DNA from: Ruminococcus sp. YE282
Lineage (GTDB): Bacteria > Bacillota > Clostridia > Oscillospirales > Acutalibacteraceae
DNA: 45,051 bases
Reading direction: 5' to 3'
Assembly (NCBI GenBank): GCA_900101355.1
Contig: FMUV01000017.1
Location: 1 to 45,051, forward strand
Shown here: positions 37,139-45,051 of the stretch, piece by piece
Layout: the number at the start of each line of letters is the position of its first letter
Numbering within the stretch: the first letter of the stretch is position 1
Position numbers and translations under genes: made by a program
Notes under the pieces: model-generated
What the model saw: only the letters and a program-made list of their open reading frames with translations
Database searches by the model: none
Told to the model about the DNA's origin: nothing

Positions 37139-38842
37139 ATGATTAGGACTCAAAAAGTCAAAAGCAAGGCATTGAAAACAATATCAATGGTACTGGTTTT
37201 AACTATGGCATTGTTTGTTATCAGCCCTGCTGTTTCCGTAAGCGCAGCAACCGGAAACGCACTAAACTCAGAAAACGAAACAATTTATTATATAGACGAT
37301 GATTACGCCGAAGCCATCGGAGCATTACCCGACGGCTACAACACATCGTTTCAGTTTTCTTTAAGCGGAACTTACAATACAATTAAATGGTCCGTCAGCC
37401 GTGGCAATACTGTAACAATAAGTGAAAACGGTTTGGTTGAGCCTGTAATTGAAACATGGTATTGGTATAATACAGGAAACGGATACTCTATCGGTATGAC
37501 CACAAAACAAGACGGAAAAGAACCTGACAAAATAACTCATAAGTATAAATCGGGAGAATCAACAATCTGCTGCACTGCAGACGGTAAAAAATATTATGCT
37601 ACCGTAAATGTATCGGATTATTCGGATATATACGTACAAAATGAAATCAATAACTTTTTGTCTGAAAAAATCAATGATTCAATGTCTACATACGATAAAG
37701 TAAACGCAATTTGCAAATATGTAGCAGGTTTTAATTATGATTATCATTACTCAAGCTACAAAGCGATGGTTATTTGCAAAGGCGGAGATTGCTGGGCATC
37801 ATCTTACCTGATTTTACATCTTTGTGATAAACTCGGTATTAATGCTAAGCTCCGTTACGCTGCGCATGATTCAGGTGCCGGAAGCGGACACAGAAATGTA
37901 ATTGTTGATGTAGACGGCGAAATTTATGTAGCAGACGCAGGTTATTATACATCATCACCAAGATATTACGTATTTCAAAAATTCAACGACGGTTATTCAC
38001 TAAAAAGCACAAACGGCGGATATTCAATCTATCAATATGACGGTTTTGACCAGGATGTAACTATCCCAAGCTCAATCAACGGAAAGAATATAACCGCAAT
38101 CAGTGATCTTGCATTCTATTACGGAAGCCCAAAACCTACATCAATTTATATTCCAAAAACAATTACTTCTATTTCTGATCAGGCACTTTCATTTGTAAGC
38201 ACATTGCAAAAGGTAACTGTAAGTGCTGATAATCCAAATTATTGTGATATTAACGGCGTTGTTTACACAAAAGACAAATCTACTATGATAGCCCTTCCCG
38301 GAGCATACGAAGGCAAATACAAAATTGCAAACGGCACTAAAACCATAGGTTCTTATGCAGTGTTTGGTGTAGACAACCTCACTGATGTTTTTGTACCAAA
38401 CGGCGTAACAACAATCAATGCTAACGGTATTGTCTATTCTGATAAACTTGAAACAATATCACTTCCGCCAACTGTAACAACACTCGGTGAAAAGGCATTT
38501 TTCAAAAACAACAATCTTAAATCAATCTATATTCCTGATTCCGTAACATCAATCGGCGACAGTATTGTAAATAAAAACACTGTCATCTACGGTGGCAAAG
38601 GCAGTGCGGCTGAAAAATATGCGAATGAAAACGAGTGCTCATTTGTTGAAACAAAATTGGGAGATGCGAATCTTGACGGTAATCTTACAATAGCAGATAC
38701 ATCTAAAATTCAAAGATATATTGCACAATTTGATTCTTCACTTGACAAAATGCAATTACAGCTTGCTGACTACAATCATGACGGTGTTGTTGATATTCAC
38801 GATGCAACAGACATCCAAAGAACATTAGCCGGAATTAAATAA
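37139..38842 (+). CDS. Secreted transglutaminase-like / LRR / dockerin protein
   Basis: The protein has 567 residues. A signal peptide (hydrophobic about 14-34) has a predicted cut after A36. Residues about 60-160 resemble a bacterial Ig-like domain (SVSRGNTVTISENGLVEPV). A transglutaminase-like core follows, with C218 (GGDCWASSYL), H251 (SGHRNVIVDV) and D266 (YVADAGYY). Residues about 305-480 are BspA-type leucine-rich repeats (IYIPKTITSISDQAL, VFVPNGVTTINANG, IYIPDSVTSIGDSI). The C-terminus 507-567 is a dockerin with two calcium loops (DANLDGNLTIAD and DYNHDGVVDIHD). It is probably exported and anchored to a cohesin scaffold. Whether it is a protease or a cross-linking enzyme is open. Confidence 0.9.
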   Translation: MIRTQKVKSKALKTISMVLVLTMALFVISPAVSVSAATGNALNSENETIYYIDDDYAEAIGALPDGYNTSFQFSLSGTYNTIKWSVSRGNTVTISENGLVEPVIETWYWYNTGNGYSIGMTTKQDGKEPDKITHKYKSGESTICCTADGKKYYATVNVSDYSDIYVQNEINNFLSEKINDSMSTYDKVNAICKYVAGFNYDYHYSSYKAMVICKGGDCWASSYLILHLCDKLGINAKLRYAAHDSGAGSGHRNVIVDVDGEIYVADAGYYTSSPRYYVFQKFNDGYSLKSTNGGYSIYQYDGFDQDVTIPSSINGKNITAISDLAFYYGSPKPTSIYIPKTITSISDQALSFVSTLQKVTVSADNPNYCDINGVVYTKDKSTMIALPGAYEGKYKIANGTKTIGSYAVFGVDNLTDVFVPNGVTTINANGIVYSDKLETISLPPTVTTLGEKAFFKNNNLKSIYIPDSVTSIGDSIVNKNTVIYGGKGSAAEKYANENECSFVETKLGDANLDGNLTIADTSKIQRYIAQFDSSLDKMQLQLADYNHDGVVDIHDATDIQRTLAGIK

Positions 38843-38862
38843 ATAATCACAAATAAAATAAC

Positions 38863-38896
38863 AATGGGCAACTGCTGGTGCGGCTGCCCATTATTT
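38863..38896 (+). terminator. Hairpin after the dockerin protein gene
   Basis: An 8-bp stem (AATGGGCA 38863-38870 with TGCCCATT 38885-38892) is followed by ATTT, a weak T run. Confidence 0.5.
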
Positions 38897-38974
38897 ATGA
38901 TAAAATAATTTATGTAATGCTTTTTATACAAATAAATATGTTTATAATTAAACATTTGAATCCATATTTTTTAC

Positions 38975-38989
38975 CATAGCAGTGCTATG
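38975..38989 (+). promoter_or_regulatory. Palindrome overlapping the regulator's ribosome binding region
   Basis: CATAGCA and TGCTATG (7 bp each) flank one base, ending just before GAGGTG and the ATG at 39000. It could be an operator for the regulator encoded downstream or an RNA hairpin that partly masks the ribosome binding site. Confidence 0.45.
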
Positions 38990-38999
38990 AGGTGTCATA

Positions 39000-40733
39000 A
39001 TGAAATTTAGCGAACAACTTAACGAATATATTGAAACAATTGAATGTACAGCAAAGGAACTGTGCGATATATCAGGTCTTTCGGCGGCAAGTATCAGCCG
39101 TTACCGCTCAGGAGAAAGAATGCCTGAAATTGAAAGCGAAACATTTGACAAAATCAGTTTTGCAATTAGTGAAATTGCAAAACAAAAAAACATTGAAAAT
39201 ATAACTGAATTTTCCGTAACAAATACATTTTTGAAATGTTCTGACGTGGTCATTGCCAACAGGGAACAAATAAGGCAAAACTTCGATGTACTTGTTTCAA
39301 CACTTAATATAAACGTTGCAAAACTATGCCAATATACCAACTATGACACATCAACAATATTTAGATTTCGAAACGGTTCACGGCGGCCGTCGGATCCAAA
39401 TCGCTTTATTTCAGATGTTGCAAGCTATATATCAAATGAATTTGGCAGTATTTCGCAGAAAAAAACCATGGCAAAACTCTTTAACTGTAATGAAAGTGAC
39501 CTTTGCAATCAACAAATGTGCTATAACATAGTGAAGGAATGGCTATTTAACAACCAAATCAGAAATAACGACAACATTTCTGATTTTTTAATAAAGCTTG
39601 ATGAATTTGATTTAAACGAATATATTCAAGCAATAAAATTTGACAAAATCAAAATTCCTACTCTTCCCTTTCAGCTTCCGACATCAAAAACATATTTTGG
39701 GCTAAAAGAAATGATGGACAGCGAACTTGATTTTCTAAAGGCAACTGTTCTTTCAAAATCAAACGCATCCGTTATAATGTACAGCGATATGCCTATGGGT
39801 GAAATGGCAAAGGACCCCGAATTTCCTAAAAAATGGATGATAGGAATGGCTATGATGCTAAAAAAGGGATTGCATTTAAACAAAATACATAATCTTGACA
39901 GAACATTTGAAGATATGATGCTTGGTCTTGAGAGCTGGATTCCAATGTATATGACGGGGCAAATTTCACCCTACTATTTAAAAAATGTGCAGAACAATGT
40001 ATTTATGCACATTTTAAAAGTATCCGGTACAGCAGCATTGTCGGGAGAAGCAATAGCAGGATATCATTCTAACGGAAAATACTATTTAACAAAATCAAAG
40101 GACGAAGTAGCATATTATAGAGAGCGAGCAAGTGAGCTTCTTGAAAATGCACAACCGCTGATGGATATATACCGAGCTGACAGAGCAAAAGAATTTACTG
40201 CATTTATTCTGGCAGATTCTCAAAGCGAAGGCAACAGAAGAAACATTTTATCTGCACCGCCTATATATACTATGAATGAAGAATTTCTTAACAAATTTTT
40301 GAGCAAACGAAAAATTGATAATGAAACAAAAAATAAAATTATTGCATACTTTAAACTGCAAAAAAATATTACGGAAAATATATTGAAAACCGGTGTCATT
40401 ACAGATGAAATCCCATATATTTCCGAAAATGAATTTAATAGTTGCAAGATGTCATTATCGCTTTCCGGAATGTTCTGCGAAACAGATATTTTTTACAATT
40501 ATAATGAATACATGGAGCATTTAAATCAAACTAAAAACTTTTAGAAAAAATATAATAATTACTTTATAAATTTATCTTTAAATCGTGTATTTAATAATCT
40601 TCAAATTCTTATACACGAAAATGAGTGTGTCATAGTTTCAAAAAATAAATCTCCGGCTATACATTTTATAATACATCATCCAAAACTTAGAAATGCAATT
40701 GAAAATTTTATTCCGCCGATAACAGAAGAATAA
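39000..40733 (+). pseudogene. Large double-HTH regulator split by an in-frame TAG
   Basis: The first frame runs from ATG 39000 to a TAG at 40542-40544 (514 residues). The same frame then continues for 62 codons to TAA at 40731-40733. Two XRE-like helix-turn-helix units are visible: about 1-60 (AKELCDISGLSAASISRYRSGERMP) and about 98-140 (VAKLCQYTNYDTSTIFRFRNGSRRP). A long all-helical/mixed sensor region follows. The part after the TAG (RVFNNLQILIHENECVIVSK and AIHFIIHHPKLRNAIENF) looks like a conserved C-terminal module rather than noise. It may be a recent nonsense mutation, a truncated but working regulator, or readthrough. Its target is unknown. Confidence 0.7.
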
Positions 40734-40745
40734 ATACAATTAAAA

Positions 40746-41300
40746 TTAACAAAACTCCTGCAAACGGCGGTTAAGTAACGCAACAGGAAGTCCCACAATA
40801 TTAAAATAGTCGCCGCAAATTTGCTTGACAAGGAGTGCGCCTTTACCCTGTATTCCGTAACTTCCCGCTTTATCATACGGCTCGCTTGTATTAATATAAT
40901 TTTCAATTTCAGAATTTGTAAGAGGATAAAATTCAACTTCAGAAATCTGAGAAAAAGCCACTTCCTTTTTCTTTGAAATTATACAACATCCCGTTATAAC
41001 TTTATGTATTTTACCCGAAAGCATTTTTAACATTCGTCTTGCATCGTCACTGTCTTTTGGTTTGCCAAGCATCATATTGTCTGCAAAGACACCTGTGTCA
41101 CAGCCGATTACAATATCATTGGAATGACCATCTTGGAAAACGTGATTTGCTTTTTTTCGTGCAAGATATTTTGGATATTCAAAAAGCGGAATATCAGACT
41201 CAACTGTTTCTTCAACCTGAGCAGGCTCAACCCGAAAATCATCTGTAATAAGTCTTAATAATTCTTTTCTGCGCGGTGAATTTGAAGCAAGAATAATCAT
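40746..41300 (-). CDS. maf: Maf-like nucleotide pyrophosphatase
   Basis: The protein has 184 residues. It begins with IILASNSPRRKELL, the Maf signature, and has VIGCDTGVFAD (about 68-78) and YDKAGSYGIQGKGALLV (about 141-157). The family hydrolyses non-canonical or methylated nucleoside triphosphates, or in some members dTTP/UTP. It is a single gene, convergent to the split regulator. An AAAGGA site precedes its ATG. Confidence 0.93.
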   Translation of the reverse strand: MIILASNSPRRKELLRLITDDFRVEPAQVEETVESDIPLFEYPKYLARKKANHVFQDGHSNDIVIGCDTGVFADNMMLGKPKDSDDARRMLKMLSGKIHKVITGCCIISKKKEVAFSQISEVEFYPLTNSEIENYINTSEPYDKAGSYGIQGKGALLVKQICGDYFNIVGLPVALLNRRLQEFC

Positions 41301-41580
41301 ATTAAAAATTCCTTTCGTTTTTCTAATTTAAATAATCGCACTAACGCCCTGTTTTAAATTTCAGCGAAAGATTATAGGTCACATTGAAACTCTGAATGTA
41401 AGCCTCCATCTTTGAAGCAGAGCAAATCTGAAATACAGTTATATTAAAACTATTTTAATATTGAAGTCGAGATAATTCAACTAAAATTACTCAATTTATA
41501 TAATTACATACAAATTAGGTGTAGTATTCATAGGCATTTTATGTTATAATAGTCAAAGAACATTCAATGGAGATATTATT
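41301..41580. other. Intergenic region between maf and lysR
   Basis: This 280-base AT-rich stretch holds the start regions of two divergent genes. TATAAT near 41544-41549 probably belongs to the lysR promoter. A 7-bp repeat (ATTTCAG 41358-41364, CTGAAAT 41428-41434) could close a larger hairpin, but I see no known RNA. Confidence 0.4.
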
Positions 41581-42513
41581 ATGAATTTATTGCATATGAA
41601 ATACGCCGTAGTTGTGGCAGAAACAAATTCTATTAATAAAGCCGCTGAAAAACTCTTTGTCGGACAGCCTAACCTAAGCCGAGCAATTAAAGAGATTGAA
41701 TCAAACCTTGGTATAACATTATTTGAGCGAAAAGCAAAAGGTATGTTTCTTACTCCTGACGGAGAGGTGTTTATCAGATATGCCAAAAATATTCTTAAAC
41801 AAATTGATGAAGTAGAAACACTATTTAATAAAAACAGTTACAGTAAAAACAGGTTTTCAATTTCTGTTCCACGTGCAAGCTACATAGCGGAAGCATTTGC
41901 AAAATTTACAGAGTTGATTGAAAACAATATAAAAGCAGAAATCTTTTATAATGAAACCGATTCAATGAGTACTATTAAGAGTGTTTTGCAAGATGACTAC
42001 AAATTGGGAATAATCAGATATGCGGAATCGTTTGACAAATACTACAAATCAATGATGGACGAAAAGGGCATTAAATACGAAATCATAGCTGAATTTAAAT
42101 ACGTTTTACTGATGAATAAAAACTGCCCTCTTGCATCGGTTGGTAACATAAAAAACGAGGATTTGCAAAATTACATTGAAATTTCCCATTCAGACACCTA
42201 TGTGCCATTTCTTCCGTTTGGTGAACTCAAAAAAGTTGGGCAACAGGATGGAAGCCAAAGAAAAATTTATGTTTTTGAAAGAGCAAGCCAATTTGAAATT
42301 TTGTCTCAAAACAAAAATGCTTATATGTGGGTATCACCTATTCCTAAAAACTTAGAAGAACGATTTGGCTTATTGCAAAGGTCAACTGAGTTTAACACGA
42401 AAGTTTACAAAGACATGCTGATAAACAAAAAAGAATATTCTTACACTCAGCTTGATACGATGTTTGTTGAGCAACTAATCAAATCAAAAAGAGACACTAT
42501 CGGCAAATATTAA
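41581..42513 (+). CDS. LysR family transcriptional regulator
   Basis: The protein has 310 residues. The N-terminal winged helix (about 1-65) shows the family pattern: NSINKAAEKLFVGQPNLSRAIKEIE, then LGITLFERKAKGMFLTPDGE. A substrate-binding-protein-like effector domain follows (about 90-300). The ATG follows GGAGAT. It lies upstream of an iron alcohol dehydrogenase on the same strand, separated by a terminator, so it may regulate that gene. The effector is not known. Confidence 0.92.
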   Translation: MNLLHMKYAVVVAETNSINKAAEKLFVGQPNLSRAIKEIESNLGITLFERKAKGMFLTPDGEVFIRYAKNILKQIDEVETLFNKNSYSKNRFSISVPRASYIAEAFAKFTELIENNIKAEIFYNETDSMSTIKSVLQDDYKLGIIRYAESFDKYYKSMMDEKGIKYEIIAEFKYVLLMNKNCPLASVGNIKNEDLQNYIEISHSDTYVPFLPFGELKKVGQQDGSQRKIYVFERASQFEILSQNKNAYMWVSPIPKNLEERFGLLQRSTEFNTKVYKDMLINKKEYSYTQLDTMFVEQLIKSKRDTIGKY

Positions 42514-42542
42514 AAACAAAATATTGCTTTATTCTATTAATT

Positions 42543-42576
42543 AATCGGTTGGAATTTTCCGGCCGATTTTTATTTT
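42543..42576 (+). terminator. Terminator of lysR
   Basis: A 10-bp stem with two G-T pairs (42543-42552 with 42559-42568) is followed by TTTATTTT. Confidence 0.8.
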
Positions 42577-42724
42577 AACATATATCAAGTAATACAACAT
42601 TGGTATGTAAAAGAAGCATTACTAAAATACAATAAGTTATGTTATTATATATTTAGTGAAAAAAATATTATAATTTTCATTAGATTATAGAGAAAAACAA
42701 TAAGAATTTAGGAGGCTTATTATT

Positions 42725-43942
42725 ATGGCACGTTTTACGTTACCACGTGATTTGTATCACGGCAAAGGAGCGCTTGAGGCTCTGAAAACATTTGAAGGAA
42801 AAAAAGCTATGGTCTGTGTAGGCGGCGGCTCAATGAAGCGTTTTGGCTTTCTTGACAAAGCTGTTGAATACTTAAAAGAAGCAGGTATGGAAGTTGAACT
42901 TTACGAAGGTATTGAGTCAGACCCATCTGTTGAAACAGTTATGAAGGGCGCAGCAGCAATGGAAAAATTCCAACCTGACTGGATTATTGCTATGGGCGGC
43001 GGATCTCCGATAGACGCTGCAAAGGCAATGTGGATTAAATATGAGTACCCTGACGTAACTTTTGAAGATATGTGCAAGGTATTCGGTCTTCCAAAGTTAA
43101 GACAAAAGGCGCATTTCTGCGCTATTTCATCAACCTCAGGTACTGCAACAGAAGTTACAGCATTCTCAATTATCACAGACTACTCAAAGGGCATTAAATA
43201 TCCTATTGCCGACTTTGAAATCACACCTGACGTTGCCATTGTTGACCCTGAACTTGCAGAAACAATGCCTAAAAAGCTTGTTGCACACACAGGTATGGAC
43301 GCATTAACACATGCTATTGAGGCTTATGTTTCAACAGCTAACTGCGATTATACCGATGCACTTGCTATGTATGCAATTAAGATGATTCAGTCAGATTTAA
43401 TCGGCTCTTATAACGGAGATATGGAAAAACGCGATAATATGCACAATGCTCAGTGCCTTGCAGGTATGGCATTCTCCAACGCTTTGCTTGGTATTGTTCA
43501 CTCAATGGCACACAAAACAGGTGCAGCATTTGCAGATTATGGTGCTCACATCATTCACGGTGCAGCTAATGCTATGTATCTTCCAAAGGTAATTGCATTT
43601 AATGCAAAGGATGAAACCGCAGCTAAGAGATATGCAAAAATTGCTGATGATATGAAGCTCGGCGGCGACAGCGTTGAAGAAAAGGTTAAATTATTAATAG
43701 AAGCTGTTCGCAAGATGAATGATGAGCTCAATATTCCACATTGCATAAAAAATTACGGTGCTGACAGCTATCCGACAGAAAACGGATTTGTACCGGAAGA
43801 TGTATTCCTTGAAAGATTGCCTGAAATCGCAAAGAATGCTATTGCTGATGCATGTACCGGTTCAAACCCACGTCAACCAAGTCAGGAAGAAATGGAAAAA
43901 CTTCTTAAATGTTGCTATTATGATACAGAAGTTGACTTCTAA
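42725..43942 (+). CDS. Iron-containing alcohol dehydrogenase
   Basis: The protein has 405 residues of the Fe-ADH family. The NAD(P)-binding GGGSPIDAAK is at about 91-100. The metal ligands are D192 and H196 (GMDALTHAIEAYVS), H259 (GIVHSMAHK) and H278 (HIIHGAANAM). The loop before the last histidine is a few residues longer than in FucO or butanol dehydrogenases. It probably interconverts an aldehyde and alcohol for redox balance in fermentation; the substrate is not visible. A strong AGGAGG lies 9 bases before the ATG at 42725. Codon use resembles highly expressed genes. Confidence 0.93.
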   Translation: MARFTLPRDLYHGKGALEALKTFEGKKAMVCVGGGSMKRFGFLDKAVEYLKEAGMEVELYEGIESDPSVETVMKGAAAMEKFQPDWIIAMGGGSPIDAAKAMWIKYEYPDVTFEDMCKVFGLPKLRQKAHFCAISSTSGTATEVTAFSIITDYSKGIKYPIADFEITPDVAIVDPELAETMPKKLVAHTGMDALTHAIEAYVSTANCDYTDALAMYAIKMIQSDLIGSYNGDMEKRDNMHNAQCLAGMAFSNALLGIVHSMAHKTGAAFADYGAHIIHGAANAMYLPKVIAFNAKDETAAKRYAKIADDMKLGGDSVEEKVKLLIEAVRKMNDELNIPHCIKNYGADSYPTENGFVPEDVFLERLPEIAKNAIADACTGSNPRQPSQEEMEKLLKCCYYDTEVDF

Positions 43943-43970
43943 TTCAGCTTTTACCCTCCAATTTTAATTA

Positions 43971-44020
43971 AACAAGAAGATGGCACTCAATACGTTATGT
44001 TGAGTGCCGTTTTCTTGTTT
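43971..44020 (+). terminator. Terminator of the alcohol dehydrogenase gene
   Basis: A 9-bp stem (GGCACTCAA 43982-43990 with TTGAGTGCC 44000-44008) is extended by AACAAGAA (43971-43978) pairing with TTCTTGTT (44012-44019). Flanking A and T runs could make it work in both directions. Confidence 0.9.
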
Positions 44021-44112
44021 AGTATATTTTCTGAATATTGATAAAATAAGCAGCAACTTTTATCACCGCTTACTAAGTAAATTATTGACTTTAAATAACT
44101 TTAAAAAGAAAC

Positions 44113-44162
44113 ACCCACTTGTTAAAATTAAACAACGTCTAACACATAATTTAACAAGTGGG
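44113..44162 (-). terminator. Terminator of the small-peptide operon
   Basis: A 13-bp perfect stem (44114-44126 with 44150-44162) and 23-base loop is followed on the minus strand by TGTTTCTTTTT, about 55 bases after the peptide stop. Confidence 0.8.
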
Positions 44163-44217
44163 GAATCCATTGTAACCATAGTAGTAACATTACATATGTA
44201 ATTCATTTACTTGAAAA

Positions 44218-44322
44218 TTAATTACATACGATAACAAAGTTGCTACCAAAGAGTGCATACCAGGTACTCTCTACTGGCTCAAGTTCTTCAACATCATTTA
44301 AGTCAAACATAAACTCTTTCAT
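44218..44322 (-). CDS. 34-residue peptide, candidate modified-peptide (RiPP) precursor
   Basis: This very short gene has an AAAGGAG site spaced about 8 bases from its ATG and ends before a strong terminator, so translation is well supported. The product has an acidic leader-like half (MKEFMFDLNDVEELEPVES) and a hydrophobic half (TWYALFGSNFVIVCN) with one cysteine near the C-terminus. I do not recognise the family. The split between charged and hydrophobic parts, and the neighbour upstream encoding an M50-like membrane protease fragment, fit a precursor of a processed peptide. No modification enzyme is in the window, so the type of modification is open. Confidence 0.6.
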   Translation of the reverse strand: MKEFMFDLNDVEELEPVESTWYALFGSNFVIVCN

Positions 44323-44386
44323 TGCTAATTCTCCTTTCAAACATATTTATAATTAAAAAAATAATAACATAGTTATTATTTTTTAA

Positions 44387-44743
44387 TCACCAAATCAATT
44401 TGCAAAAAGTTGCTAGAATCATAATAAAACAAATAAAATAAAAAGTAAATTTTATGATAATAAAAAGCTTGTTTTTTCGATATTTATAATCATTAACATT
44501 AAATATAATATTAATCCAAATATGATAACCGTCAGTTTTTATAGCTCCATTAGGTAAAAAATTCAATAAAACATTTATTAGAATAAAACTATTTACATAT
44601 GTATATTTTGGAAAAAAAAGAATAACTATAGACATTAGTATGACATTCACTACTAATCCATAAACATATACAAATAATCTTCGAAAACGGGGAAGTATGT
44701 ATGAGTCTGATGTATCCACACATACAGGCAACCCATAAAATTT
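44387..44743 (-). pseudogene. C-terminal fragment of an M50-like membrane protease, cut by an IS
   Basis: The open frame runs about 119 codons but has no credible start: it reads in from the IS end, and a stop lies at 44762-44764. The fragment is hydrophobic, with three or four membrane helices. Its segment FLPNGAIKTDGYHIW (about 66 codons from the end) resembles the second metal-site motif of site-2-protease-like M50 proteins. PVCVDTSDSYILP is like the part just after the lost HExxH region. Such proteases sit in clusters for secreted modified peptides. It lies 64 bases upstream of the 34-residue peptide gene. The N-terminal catalytic half is absent, so the fragment should be inactive. Confidence 0.62.
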
Positions 44744-44782
44744 TGTGTAAATAATAATCCTTCAAGCAATAACAGAATACAG

Positions 44783-44798
44783 GATTGCGGTTGCAATC
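44783..44798. repeat. Short inverted repeat near the IS end
   Basis: GATTGC (44783-44788) and GCAATC (44793-44798) pair across 4 bases, about 40 bases from the presumed IS end. Confidence 0.5.
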
Positions 44799-44807
44799 AG
44801 GCTTTCT

Positions 44808-44911
44808 GATTTGCCCCGTGTCAACTTTTCATTCCTGTCTGCGGAATGTTATGCATGCCAAAGCGTGAATAACATTTTGCAGACAGGAAATTCTATTCAC
44901 AGGGGCAAATC
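44808..44911. repeat. Large imperfect inverted repeat after the transposase gene
   Basis: Arms 44808-44852 and 44869-44911 pair in three blocks: GATTTGCCCC, TTCCTGTCTGC and AATGTTAT, with their complements. The outer arm overlaps the transposase stop codon. The whole could fold into a hairpin of about 100 bases that ends transcription or blocks read-through. Confidence 0.7.
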
Positions 44912-45051
44912 AAGCAGGTATTCTGGTCTCAAATATTATTGATAACTGGCTTAAAACTACATCCCAGTTTCGACATCTTTGTGTCCAGCGTTCGACAATT
45001 TTTTGAGACGCTAAATACAACATTTTGCGCAGGCTGTCATCGTTTGTGAAT
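44910..45051 (-). CDS. IS256-family transposase, C-terminal end only
   Basis: Forty-six codons and a TGA stop are visible; the rest lies beyond the right edge. The peptide has the characteristic end of Mutator/IS256 transposases: DSLRKMLYLASQKIVERWTQ and RNWDVVLSQLSIIFETRI. Its family catalytic DDE residues would be further upstream. The orientation is the same as the M50-like fragment it adjoins. Confidence 0.85.
   Translation of the reverse strand, partial: FTNDDSLRKMLYLASQKIVERWTQRCRNWDVVLSQLSIIFETRIPA

Larger units (their letters stand above)
44744..45051 (-). mobile_element. IS256-family insertion sequence, right end cut by window
   Basis: It contains the 3' end of a transposase gene, then about 165 bases of non-coding DNA with inverted repeats up to the M50-like fragment. 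The exact IS end is uncertain. The stretch TTTACACAAAATTTT (44735-44749 on the minus strand) resembles terminal repeats of IS256-family elements and probably marks it. Confidence 0.7.

Noticed and set aside
44004..44201. 65-codon frame on the plus strand after the alcohol dehydrogenase
   Set aside because: It overlaps two terminators and has no ribosome binding site or recognisable domain.
1..45051. CRISPR array or prophage structural genes
   Set aside because: No regularly spaced repeats and no capsid, tail or terminase genes were seen; the integrase belongs to the mobilizable element.

Overview
The window looks like part of the chromosome of an AT-rich, Gram-positive gut clostridium, most probably a Ruminococcus-like member of the Oscillospiraceae. 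The reasons are strong AGGAGG-type ribosome binding sites, a BofA-family gene and a DUF4364-type gene typical of Clostridia, LexA boxes of the Gram-positive type, and a secreted protein ending in a dockerin. The species is inferred from gene content only. Left to right there are four blocks: a mobile island, a purine gene block, a housekeeping block, and an accessory right end. No stretch longer than about 300 bases lacks a gene.

1) About 1-9000 is an integrative mobilizable element abutting the 3' end of guaA. It carries a tyrosine integrase, an excisionase-like protein, a divergent XRE regulator, a MobC-like protein, a RepA-like AAA ATPase, a MobV relaxase with a candidate oriT, and a TnpV-like protein. 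Beyond these lies a cargo operon: nucleoside phosphorylase, ANT(6)-like aminoglycoside nucleotidyltransferase, two GNAT acetyltransferases and a SAM methyltransferase cut by the window edge. The left end of the element is outside the window. Integrase and regulator are controlled from a compact divergent promoter pair that shares an operator-like motif.

2) About 9000-23000 is the purine block. One unit (purE, purF2, purM, purN, purO, AICAR transformylase, purD) ends at a strong terminator. A tRNA-Leu(CAA) gene then lies in the opposite orientation, followed by a second unit (purC, purF1, purB, purA, guaA) with its own promoter. The last two steps to IMP are done by separate genes: a stand-alone AICAR transformylase and an archaeal-type PurO IMP cyclohydrolase, in place of bifunctional PurH. 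There are two intact purF genes. purL, purQ, purS and purK are not in the window.

3) About 23000-36960 is mixed housekeeping: nfeD / SPFH protein / CmpB-like membrane protein, DUF4364, bofA, secG, topoisomerase IV (parC, parE), uvrB, radC, pyrE, and an SOS-type DNA polymerase IV gene with two LexA boxes, followed by a small gene of unknown function.

4) About 37000-45051 holds a secreted transglutaminase-like/LRR/dockerin protein, a large double-HTH regulator interrupted by an in-frame TAG, maf, a LysR regulator, and an iron alcohol dehydrogenase. At the right edge is a remnant operon: the C-terminal half of an M50-like membrane protease, cut by an IS256-family element, followed by a 34-residue peptide gene that resembles a modified-peptide precursor.
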